Origin: Panopea generosa
Lineage: Eukaryota; Mollusca; Bivalvia; Adapedonta; Hiatellidae
Length of the DNA: 64,000 nucleotides
Direction of reading: 5' to 3'
Assembly: GCA_029582155.1 (NCBI GenBank)
Contig: CM055901.1
Span: 1 to 64,000, forward strand
Positions within the stretch are counted from its first letter, which is position 1. Every line of letters starts with the position of its first letter. The position numbers and the translations under genes are program-made. This document shows, piece after piece, positions 11,660-21,212 of this stretch. Below the pieces are notes generated by a model. It searched no databases. It was not told the origin of the DNA and worked only from the letters and a program-made list of their open reading frames with translations.

Positions 11660-13888
11660 GCCAATAGAGGACAGAGCCTGAGATCACCTGGCCATGAAGA
11701 ACAGAGCTTTAGATCCACTGGCCATGGAGGACAAAGCCGTAGATCACCCAGCCATGAAGGACAGAACTTAAGATCACCCAGCTATGGAGGACAGAGCCTT
11801 AGATCACCTAGCCATGGAAGACAGAGCTTTATATCATCTGGCCATGGAGGACAGAGCCTTAGATCACCTGGCCATGGAGGACAGAGCCTTAGATCACCTG
11901 GTCATGGAGGACAGAGCCTAAGATCACCTGGCCATGGAGGACAGAGCCTTAGATCCACTGGCCATGGAGGACAGAGCCTTAGATCACCCAGCCATGGAGG
12001 ACAGAGCCTTAGATCACCTGGCAATGGAGGACAGAGCCTTAGATCACCAGGCCATAGAGGACAGAGCCTTAGATCACCTAGCCATGGAGGACAGAGCCTT
12101 AGATCACCTGGCCATGGAGGACAGAGCTTTAGATCCATTGGCCATGGAAGACAGAGCCTTAGATCCACTGGCCATGGAGGACAGAGCCTTAGATCACCTG
12201 ACCATTGAGGACAGAGCCTTAGATCACCTGGCCATGGAGGACAGAGCCTTAGATCCACTGGCCATGGAGGACACAGCCTTAGATCACCCAGCTATAGAAG
12301 ACAGAGCCTTAGATCACCTGGCCATGGAGGACAGAGCCTTAGATCACCCAGCCATGGAGGACAGAGCCTTAGATCACCAGGCCATAGAGGAAAGAGCCTT
12401 AGATCACCTAGCCATGGAGGACAGAGCTTTAGATCACCTGGCCATGGAGGACAGAGCTTTAGATCCATTGGCCATTGAGGACAGAGCCTTAGATCACCAG
12501 CTATGGAGGACAGAGCTTTAGATCACCCAGCCATGGAGGACAGAGCTTTAGATCACCAGGCCATGGAGGACAGAGCTTTAGATCACCTGGCCATGGAGAA
12601 CAGAGCTTTAGATCACCTGGCCATGGAGGACAGAGCCTTAGATCACCAGGCCATGGAGGACAGAGCTTTAGATCACCTGGCCATGGAGAACAGAGCTTTA
12701 GATCACCTGGCCATGGAGAACAGAGCTTTAGATCACCCAGCCATGGAGGACAGAGCCTTACATCACCAGTCCATGGAGGACAGAGCCTTAGATCACCTGG
12801 ACATGGAGAACAGAACCTTACATCACCCAGCCATGGAGGACAGAGCCTTAGATCCACTGGCCATGGAGGACGGAGCCTTAGATCACCTGACCATGGAGGA
12901 CAGAGCCTTTGATCACCTGGCCATGGAGGACAGAGCTTTAGATCACCTGGCCATAGAGGACAGAGCCTTAGATCACCAGGCCATGGAGGACAGAGCCTTA
13001 GATCCACTGGCCATGGAGGACAGAGCCTTAGATCACCTGGCCATGGAGGACAGAGCCTTAGATCACCCGGCCATGGAGGACAGAGCCTTATATTACCTGG
13101 CCATGGAGGACAGAGCTTTAAATCACCTGGCCATGGAGGACAGAGCCTTAGATCACCAGGCCATGGAGGACAGAGCCTTAAATCCACTGGCCATGGAGGA
13201 CAGAGCCTTAGATCACCAGGCCATGGAGGACAGAGCCTTAGATCCACTGACCATGGAGGACAGCTTTAGATCACCCGGCCATGGAGGACAGAGCCTTAGA
13301 TCACCTGGCCATGGAGGACAGAGCCTTAGATCACCAGGCCATGGAGGACAGAGCCTTAGATCCACTGGCCATGGAGGACAGCGCTTTAAATCACCCGGCC
13401 ATGGAGGACAGAGTCTTAGATCACCCGGCCATGGAGGACAGAGCCTTAGATCACCTGGCCATGGAGGACAGAGCCTTTGATCACCCGGCCATTGAGGACA
13501 GAGCTTTAGATCACCAGGCCATGAAGGACAGAGCCTAAATCACCCGGCCATGGAGGACAGAGCCTAAATCACCCGGCCATGGAAGACAGAGCTTTAGATC
13601 ACCTGGCCATGGAGAACAGAGCCTTACATCACCCAGCCATGGAGGACAGAGCTTTAGATGGCCTGGCAATGGAGGACAGAGCCTTAGATCACCCGGCCAT
13701 AGAGGACAGAGCCTTAGATCACCAGGCCATGGAGGACAGAGCCTTAGATCACCTGGCCATGGAGGTGAGAGCTTTAGATGGCCCGGCCAAGGAGGACAGA
13801 GCCTTAGATCACCTGTCTATGGAGGTGAGAGCTTTAGATGGCCCGGCCATGGAGGACAGAGCCTTAGATCACCAGGCCATGGAGGAAA
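11660..13888. repeat. 30-bp minisatellite in the FNTA intron, about 74 copies
   Basis: The unit is GCCATGGAGGACAGAGCC followed by TTAGATCACCTG. Variants include GATCCACTG, a CATAGAGG form, and AGAACAGAGC. Being 30 bp, it leaves two plus frames (MEDRALDHLA and GGQSLRSPGH decapeptides) and one minus frame (DLRLCPPWPG) open for up to 325 codons. A shift of frame occurs within the array where units of 28-29 bp break the phase (near 12500, 13262 and 13535). It ends in a poly-C run at 13889-13900. Confidence 0.97.
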
Positions 13889-14640
13889 TTCCCCCCCCCC
13901 CCACCCCTTATACACACAATTGTTATTCATTAACATCTACTTAACAAAGTAAATATTTTACTTAAAAATGTTAATGTTTACACAGGCAGCAACTATTTTT
14001 TTGTAAAATCAGTATGTACATTTCTGAATAGTTTAAGTATTTACTTTACTGAGTACATGTTGGCGAAACTCCTTGACTTCATTTTTTATAATGCCTTCCA
14101 AATTCCCTTTGGTAATGCTTGTGGCAACCAACAAATGTAACTATGATGGACATTGCTTTAAAGGGAGTATATCAAGAATAAATGCTATAAATGTCTTAAA
14201 AATTAAATCAATATTTAACTCACATTGGTAAACTTGAAACGAAATCCCCATTCTTAAAGTAAACAGCACCTAAATACTGCTTAGTCATTCGGACTCTTTC
14301 TAAAATGAATCTTTCTTACTATGTCTGTATAACGGATCAAATTAAAATCAAAATGAAATCATGTAACTCGTTTAATACTTCACAAAATATGTTGCAGTTT
14401 TAAGTGGGAGATCTATTTTCGTCTAACCTGGTCCCGTAGTCCAAGTGAGAAAATCTCATTTCATTATATTAGTTTGGCATATCTGAATAAGTATTCCTTC
14501 CCCAAAACGGGGTCAGTGGGTATATTCCTGATATAGTTCCTTTAATTGATATATTCCCTTTAATATTAAAGATATATCTATTTTGTCCTTAATAGAATTG
14601 TGATTGGGAAAGGGAAGACCTGTTGCTGTGCCATACTCAC
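13889..14640. other. Unique part of the FNTA intron
   Basis: After the C-tract the sequence is ordinary AT-rich intron up to the GTGAGT donor at 14635-14640 (minus strand). No further exon was found. Confidence 0.6.
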
Positions 14641-14745
14641 CAGACTTGATAATTCTTTGGATGTTCCTCAATAACCTTGGTGATGTAGCCTAGTTCACAC
14701 TTCAGATCTTGGTTCAGCTCTTTTAGTAGAACACGCCGGAAATGC
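14641..14745 (-). CDS. FNTA: FNTA internal exon (upstream of the 9727-9999 exon)
   Basis: A 105-bp exon encoding [10 protein letters not shown], then a [20 protein letters not shown] segment, the PPTA repeat preceding the HHRRVIVEW block of the next exon. This is a part of the alpha subunit that packs around the catalytic beta subunit. Minus-strand acceptor AG lies at 14746-14747 behind TTTCCAATTTC, and the donor GTGAGT is at 14635-14640. The exon begins with the last base of a split codon and ends with TG of a split tryptophan codon, matching the phase of the next exon. The exon that should precede it, ending in NYTVW in relatives, was not found to the right, so the 5' part of the gene is far upstream or outside the window. 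Confidence 0.93.
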
Positions 14746-14847
14746 CTGAAATTGGAAACAAAAACAGCTCATGTAAAGGATACAATGAGTGACACTGATG
14801 AGGCCTAAATTAAATTAAAGCATTGTTTGTTTCTGAAACTCATAAAA

Positions 14848-15490
14848 AAACAAGAGGCCCAAGAGGGCCTGAGGACGCTCTACTGGCTCATTGTGACCAT
14901 AGCACTTTTTCAAATTTCACAATATTAACCCTCTTATCGAAAAAAAATCTTTCATGTTATGACTAGAAGATGCTTCAGAACTCAAATTGAATAAAAATAA
15001 AATTGTAAATGGATGAAAAGTTTAGATTCCCGTTTTCCCATAGTTTTCCTTTATAAAACTCAAAGTCCCCTGACAAGGCCCCTATAGATACAAGCCTCAT
15101 GATTTGTACAAAATTTAAACCCATAACCATTGGGTTAATCTATATCAAATATGAACAAATTTGACTGACCGATTGTTGAGAAGAAGATTTTTTAAAATTT
15201 TCTATTTTAACCCTTTATTGGCCCTTTATGGAAAGTCAATTTGCCTTATTGAACCATATCTTATTTCCTATGACCAGATGATGCTTGAGAACTCAGACTG
15301 TATAATAATTTTGCCCGAATGGATGAAAAAATGAGAATTTTCTGTTTTCTCATAGAATCTCTATGTAAAATTCTAAGTCCCCTTACAGGGCCCCTATAAA
15401 CATTAGCCCCTTTATTCTTATCTTCATTCAAACCCTTACACATAGGGATAATTAATGCAAAATATAAACACATGTGACTGTAATACAACA
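14848..15490. repeat. Dispersed repeat with AACAAGAGG head
   Basis: Begins AACAAGAGGCCCAAGAGGGC and contains TTTCCCATAG..TTTCC..TAAAACT.AAAGTCCCC motifs. The same layout recurs, diverged, at about 34500-35000, 38560-38780, 40045-40560 and 44760-44995. It is probably a non-autonomous transposon common in molluscs. No protein is encoded. Confidence 0.7.
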
Positions 15491-15864
15491 CATATTGATA
15501 ATTTTTATTTCAAAATAAAACCTGTTTTGGCAACGCCAGGCTTGTTTGAATATTAGAGGTAGGTAAAAAGTAAAAACTGCCCCGACTACGAAAATCGACA
15601 TTTCCATAGTTACTATAGAAAATAAAGTATTGATGAAAAATTATAAAAAATTTCCAAATTACTGCAAATATGTGGCGGCACTGGCTCCCTGATAATTATT
15701 AGAATACAATAATAAATAAAATAGTTATGGCAAATGTCTACGAACTTTCTGATCCCCCCAACTTATATCATTACATCGTTGTTATCCTACACTGAACACC
15801 CATTCCCTGTCTCATGTGGGCTTTATTACATACTTTGTTCATTTAAAACAAGAAATGTCATTGG

Positions 15865-15892
15865 TACAGACCCTAAACCGCTCAAGTACCCC
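15865..15892 (+). repeat. Left terminal inverted repeat
   Basis: Perfect 28-nt match to the reverse complement of 20594-20621. The first two bases, TA, are likely target-site sequence. The similarity continues inward over ATTGCAC plus a CCGTTTGCG block with rearrangement. Confidence 0.85.
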
Positions 15893-15896
15893 ATAA

Positions 15897-16115
15897 TTGC
15901 ACTCCGTTTGCGCTCAGTTTGCACTTTGTTCGCGCTCCGTTCGCGCTTAGTTCGCGCTCCGTTTGCGTGCACTCGATTAAACGCGGTTAATATAATGCAC
16001 TCACAAACGCAAGTATTCGCTCACGAGCGCTGTATAGCTAAGTGCTGTATTTAATACTCCTCTTAGCGTTCGCTTCGTTCAGCGTTCACTCAACGTTCAG
16101 TTCGCTCAGTTCGGT
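15897..16115 (+). repeat. Left subterminal GC-rich repeats
   Basis: About ten imperfect copies of an 11-12-bp unit like GCGCTCCGTTC, with CGCTCAGTTTG and CGCTTAGTTC variants, then a second cluster (16068-16112) of GTTCGCTTC and CAGTTCGCTCAG. It is strikingly GC-rich against the AT-rich surroundings. Subterminal repeat clusters in DNA transposons often bind transposase; that role is inferred. Confidence 0.75.
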
Positions 16116-17109
16116 TTCCGGCCCATAGCCAATCGCAACATCTCAACTCTTTAAACTGATTCTATATTGACTTTTTAATTTAATCTGTTCCAATGGAGCA
16201 ATTAAATGTATCCATGGGATTTTAGTCAAGGTAAATTAATTCATAATCCGATTGTTTGTCTACAGATTATGTCACCCGCTGGGCGATAGGTTGAACAAGT
16301 ATCGATAGTAGGCATGTTAAACGGAAGTGTCTATGTTTTGATATGTGATCAGTGGTCTTGGTGATCAAAGAATATCGCACGTTATACCGGCTTCTGTTAT
16401 CCAGACACCGACGTTTGTTTGCGTCAGTATCTTCTTTGATATACCGTAAGCTGTTTGTTACAGGAAATCAATAAAGTTTGTCCACAAAATTTACATATAC
16501 ATCATCAACATAAACTAAATAAATTGTTATTTATAATTAAATTTAATTAATAATTCCATACTGTTGATACCTCATTGGCCTTATGATAATCCATAAATCT
16601 GCTCAGTGTAAGCAGTGACTTAACAACATGTGGATATATCACTGGTTTTGTTAATGTTCAAACTAAAATAAGCTTTATAATCAATAATATGCACTGCATG
16701 GGTGATGAAAAATTTATTATAATCTGTGCGATGCAATTCGACATTATAATCAATGATTTTTGAAAAATAATAATCTTGTGTTTTTTCTCGATTTGGGTCC
16801 AAATGTGGCTTCACTAAATTTAAAAAAAGATATTCTGATATTTTAAGTTTTTTATAATTATTTTCGTTATCATTATGTATATAAATATACTTGCAATAAA
16901 CTTTTTTCAGTGGGTTTCTCAAATTATTCTTTTACTGATAGTATGCTTTATGTTAATATATTATTTAAAATGACAAACTATATTTAACTTGTTTGAAACT
17001 ACACCCACTGTACTATACCACTAATTATATGACACGCAGCAACACACCCGTGGTGTTAATTACGTTATGTCACATGCCAGTGAGAGCCGTGTCAATTAGG
17101 TTATATGCT

Positions 17110-17225
17110 AAAGCGGTGACTTATCGGTCTATTGACCACGGAAGATATGTATGATTTCATTTTGATTGTAATTCGTGCCAGATGGATGAATTTTAATTGA
17201 GCCAACATTATGTGATTGAAAAGAA
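17110..17225 (+). repeat. Internal repeat copy 1
   Basis: GTGACTTATCGGTCTATTGA followed by a CATTTTGATTGTAATT segment matches 18813-18930 (GTGATTTATCGGTCCATTGA, CATTTTGATTATAATT) in the same orientation, with roughly one quarter of positions changed. The hAT-type element lies between the two copies. Confidence 0.6.
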
Positions 17226-17700
17226 AAAAATAAGAAAGAAAAACTGCCAGCCAATTAACAACAAATAAAAAAATTATTTAAGATATTGGTTATTCGAAGT
17301 ATCAGAACGCTTTAGTATGTAAATATCATGATGTTAATATCATTAAATTAACGAACCGAAAACCCCACGCCAGCTCTGAGTGAATGGTAGAAAGTGTGAC
17401 ATACACGTATAAAGGGATGTGTATTCAGGGCTGTCATTTTACCACAGCTGCTATAGCGATTTCGTATAAAAACAGATCAGAATTGTTAATTTACAAAATA
17501 AAACAATCCTACAATTTTAAAACTAATAAAAATTAAAGACATGTATTTAAATAATTCCTTGTAAAATGTAGTATTTTATTTGTATTATTTTTTACTTTCA
17601 TTATTTGTTTTATTTTTTTTGAAATATTATTATCATTGGAGCTATTATTATAATATACATATTGACTTATTGATTTGTTGACAGCTTTTATATTGGATAC

Positions 17701-18688
17701 GTGCGTATCAGGCCTTCTAAAATTCCAAAATGCAAATCGGTCCAGGTTTTTTACTACCGTAAGAATCGCACTTATTTATAAAAAATCACTAAAATTGCCT
17801 TACATTATGCCATTACATGTATGCATACCCCACCCACCATGTCAGCTGCATCGTGTATTTCTCCGTTTATTTATTAATAGGAAACGATTTCAAGTTTATT
17901 TGTGTATTATTTATAACATACTTTATCACAATGTGTACATTTTAATGACTGACATTATGTTTCCGCTTTACTGAATAATTTTCATTCTATTAAAAATGTT
18001 CGATCGAACCGGAAGTGATGTAAGTTTCGGAAGCTGCGTGAAATAATCACCGTGGAAACCAATGTAACGGTTCAACCACAAAAATAAACCATTCAGAACC
18101 TGTCCCACATCAAAACAAAATCGGTCCGGCTTTTATCACTTTCATTAATTAATGTCATTAATTTTATAATTAAAATTATTTTTTTTTAAAAATGAAACAA
18201 ACAAGTAACACCGCACGTTTTATCAAATATTTTAATGACGCAAACAATATTCGGTCCGACCGTCCCAGCTTTGGCTAGCGGTATATCAAAGAAACACAGT
18301 CTTTTGATGAACCGACAGAACGCTATGGGTCACTGATCACACATCGAAGGCGTGCTACATAGCGATAGACTCTTCCGATAAACTCCCCTAATACCGTCAA
18401 TGGTTTAGTCGAAATTGTCATCATTTCGCACAGCAGGTGACAAAACAAACGGATTATTGGGTCAAATTATATTGCCGCAAGGCGTATTTCGCCGGTCAGT
18501 ATGGCATGGTAAGAGCAATTTATGAGATTTTATACGACCGATAGAAAATATCTGGACCGATTTTTTATTGAACTTTGAAAATATCTGGACCGATTTTTTA
18601 TTAAACTTTGAAACGAAAACCGGTTTTGAACTTCTGAAATCGGTCCAAAAACCGAAAAACCGGCAATTTTAGAAGGCCTGGTGCGTAT
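17701..18688. mobile_element. Nested hAT-type non-autonomous element with 8-bp target duplication
   Basis: The element spans 17709-18680 (972 bp). Its 16-bp inverted repeats are perfect: CAGGCCTTCTAAAATT at 17709-17724 and the complement at 18665-18680. It is flanked on both sides by GTGCGTAT (17701-17708 and 18681-18688), an exact 8-bp target duplication. CAG-type ends and 8-bp duplications are the hallmark of the hAT superfamily. Inside, motifs of the type CGGTCC / GGACCGATTTTTTATT recur near both ends (about 17737, 18120, 18252, 18552-18600 and 18650) and may be transposase-binding subterminal repeats. No transposase frame remains, so it would need enzyme from elsewhere. Confidence 0.92.
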
Positions 18689-18812
18689 GTGCATCTGGTC
18701 AGTCGTTCACAATTAATATAACAATTAAATTACTATAATGAAGGCAGAGTTGCATGGCAATCATCAAAACAGATACGCATGATTAGAACCACATGTGTGT
18801 CAATAAATAGTT

Positions 18813-18930
18813 TATTGGTGATTTATCGGTCCATTGATCACAACGAACCCTGCGGTGTGTAATTTTCATTTTGATTATAATTTGTGCAAGATGAATGAAT
18901 CTTTATTTAACCCGCGGCATGTGATTGGAT
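18813..18930 (+). repeat. Internal repeat copy 2
   Basis: Partner of 17110-17225; see that entry. The conserved core includes CGGTC.ATTGA.CAC and ATGTGATTG. Confidence 0.6.
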
Positions 18931-18967
18931 AAGAAATATATAGTCAAAATCAATACTTAAATATGCA

Positions 18968-19168
18968 GATTTTTTATAATTTTATTATTATCATCATTAT
19001 TATTAATATCTATTGTATATTTTATTATTATTTATTACTATTATTACTAATATTATTGTTATTATTACTATATTACTTTATTATTATATTATTATATTAT
19101 CATATTATTATTATCTTAGTATTTTTTCTTCTTTATTATTATTATTATTATTATTATTATTGTTGTCA
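18968..19168 (+). repeat. ATT/TTA microsatellite
   Basis: Nearly pure combinations of TTATTA with a few C and G changes, ending in a clean (ATT)n run at 19133-19160. Open frames through it give poly-I/L/Y peptides that are not genes. Confidence 0.95.
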
Positions 19169-19499
19169 TTTCTTACTTGTTGCCCCTTTCACAACTTTTA
19201 TAGTGGCTTAATTGTTACGTGCTTACATGCACGTGATCAGGCGTATCGATTTTGTAGGAAAGCGGGAAAACAATATATTTACTTTTTTATAGGCAGTGAA
19301 TACATGTTCTTTATTGTTTATTTAAACCTTCCTCATGATCAAAAGCTGTTCTTTAGTCAATATAAAATCACAACCTCAAAAAGGTCACCTAGAAATTTAC
19401 GTTTGCTAGTTTTTATTTCCTATGTCTAATGTGTTATTTCGGTCTGTCTTGTTAATTTGGCATACATACATTTATTTTACATTAATTTAATTTAGCTTG

Positions 19500-19662
19500 A
19501 TTGTCAAGTAAGCTTGGAGCTTATGCATGTCTTTCTCCAGTGCATTCCCTTATTAGATCTGGTACTGAATTGTGTTTTGAGAGGTCGGGTAAAGCCTGGG
19601 TCAAACTCGCGACCTCTGCCGTCTGAAGCCAGCACCCTATCCGCTGTACTACTGACCCATTT
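19500..19662 (-). mobile_element. tRNA-derived SINE
   Basis: The minus-strand head at about 19662-19585 has TAGTACAGCGGATAGGGTGC (A-box region) and GGTCGCGAGTTTGACCC (B box), followed by a body reaching roughly 19500. It is inserted inside the candidate TIR transposon. The 3' limit is approximate. Confidence 0.65.
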
Positions 19663-20367
19663 TATATTTTAGAATACAATTAATTTATTATTATTTTTTT
19701 AATGAGATGTGCACGAGTATAATGTTTCCACTTTAATTGCAATATAACAGTTTACGTAGATTTGTTTATAACTAAGCACAAACTCAGTGTAAATATGTTT
19801 GGGGAAAATATAAAACTAAAGTCCAAATTAAATTGAAAATTGGTAATTTTTATTTTGCCGAAATACCCAAACAAATAGAATCATAATCATATAATTATAC
19901 GCATATCTATGTTTTGTTTGATTCACGCATGCTTTGATATTTTTGTATTTGGAGCAGTATACGCTTAAATCGAAATAAAGTACATGTTTTGTATGTTCTA
20001 TAACTAATTTATATCGAAATAACACGGCAAATTAGCCTTGAAACCGTAGATAACCAATGATGTGTCGTCTATTGTATAATAGGTGTTTTAAACATTATTG
20101 TATTGATCAGCTAAATATTGATATTTATGTTATAATTGATAAATTGTTGACCAAAATAAGTTTTATCATCCGTTTTACAGTAAAACATTTATATTAACTA
20201 CATGGTTTATATTCATTTGAAAGAAAATTTATTTTTATCTCGATTTTAAGTATCGACTTCACGATCAAAAAATAAAAAAAGAGTATATCCGAATGAACGA
20301 GTGCACTCAGTAGCGCACGAAAAGTTCTGTTATCAGTTTTCTTACTGTGTCTAGCGTATACAGCGCT

Positions 20368-20422
20368 TCTGAGTGCACTCAGCGTATCTGAGTGCATTCA
20401 GCGTGTCTGAGTGCACTCAATC
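20368..20422 (+). repeat. Palindromic 20-bp repeats near the right end
   Basis: Three tandem units of about 20 bp centred on CTGAGTGCACTCAGCGT. GAGTGCACTC is a perfect 10-bp palindrome, degenerate in the middle copy (GTGCATTC). A further GAGTGCACTC lies at about 20569. Confidence 0.8.
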
Positions 20423-20479
20423 TATTTCATGCGTTCAGGAGTGCGTTTATTATTCAAAATCCAGCGTTTGCTTACGGTC

Positions 20480-20590
20480 CATGTCCGCTCCGTCTGCGCT
20501 CAATCTGCGCTCCGTTCGCGCTCCGTCTGCGCTCCGTCTGCGCTACGCTCGCGCTCCGCTTACGCTCTGAGTGCACTCCGTTTGCGTGCA
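20480..20590 (+). repeat. Right subterminal GC-rich repeats
   Basis: About nine copies of CGCTCCGTCTG / CGCTCCGTTCG-type units, the same family as at 15897-15975 and in the same (direct, not inverted) orientation, although the terminal repeats themselves are inverted. Confidence 0.8.
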
Positions 20591-20593
20591 ATT

Positions 20594-20621
20594 GGGGTAC
20601 TTGAGCGGTTTAGGGTCTGTA
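20594..20621 (-). repeat. Right terminal inverted repeat
   Basis: Exact reverse complement of 15865-15892, with TA at the outer edge. Confidence 0.85.
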
Positions 20622-20931
20622 AGTGTCCCCCAAATGATCATTGAATAATAACAATATAATTATGTTATAATAGGTAGCGATGTATCCATGAATATAAAGA
20701 GTAATGGACTGATGTTTCAGACTAGACATGCAATTTCATGATTTTACATTAAAGTGTGACCTTGACCTTTGTTTAACCTTGACATCTGATGTAATGGTCT
20801 GGGTATTTCAACAGTTAAATGCTGCTTAAATATCATCATGACATGCTAATCACTTGTGTCAAGCTTTTTTATAATCCCTAAATGTAAGACAAAGTTACAG
20901 ATCAATTGTTGATAAATTGAGCCAAGTCTTT

Positions 20932-20933
<2 letters not shown>

Positions 20934-20962
<29 letters not shown>

Positions 20963-21212
20963 TTTAGCGTCATTTTTATGCCATCGAAGGCTAACAGACC
21001 ATCAGTTAACCTAACCACTGTTTCCTGGGATTAACCAGTACTCGAGCACACCCCATCTCCGCAAATAACTGATAACTTTCCCACTTGAATCAGTGGTGAG
21101 AGATGAATGATAATGGGACACAATGTCGTATATCAATCATCACAGAGACTGTTGCCGGGCGGGGGATTCGAACTCAAGACCCCTGGATTGATAGTCAGAC
21201 GCGTAACCATGT
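20934..21212 (-). mobile_element. SINE with TCAA/TGAT tail
   Basis: Minus-strand element: tRNA-like head with TTCGAATCCCCC near 21160-21170, then a body with ATGATTGATATACGACATTG, CTCGAGTACTGGTTAATCCC and AATGACGCTAAATATTCAA, and a simple tail (TGATTGATTGAT at 20934-20958 on the plus strand). Plus-strand relatives lie at 59525-59775 and 61727-61963. Confidence 0.85.

Larger units (their letters stand above)
15865..20621. mobile_element. Candidate 4.76-kb TIR DNA transposon, non-autonomous, with nested elements
   Basis: Bounded by a perfect 28-bp inverted repeat (15865-15892 and 20594-20621), starting TACAGACCCTAAACCGC and ending in GTACCCC. If TA is the target duplication, the element itself starts CAG and ends CTG, the pattern of Tc1/mariner-like and pogo-like transposons. 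GC-rich subterminal arrays sit just inside each end. No transposase frame was found: interior open frames are short, AT-rich and featureless. The length is inflated by a nested hAT-type element, a TTA/ATT microsatellite and a SINE. The superfamily is inference. Confidence 0.7.

Noticed and set aside
11654-13944. Long open frames (up to 325 codons) encoding MEDRALDHLA or GGQSLRSPGH repeats, and DLRLCPPWPG on the other strand
   Set aside because: The unit is 30 bp, so any stop-free unit gives long frames on both strands. Phase-breaking units, location in a FNTA intron and no start or splice context argue against a protein.
18963-19429. Hydrophobic poly-I/L/Y open frames
   Set aside because: They translate an ATT/TTA microsatellite; not membrane proteins.
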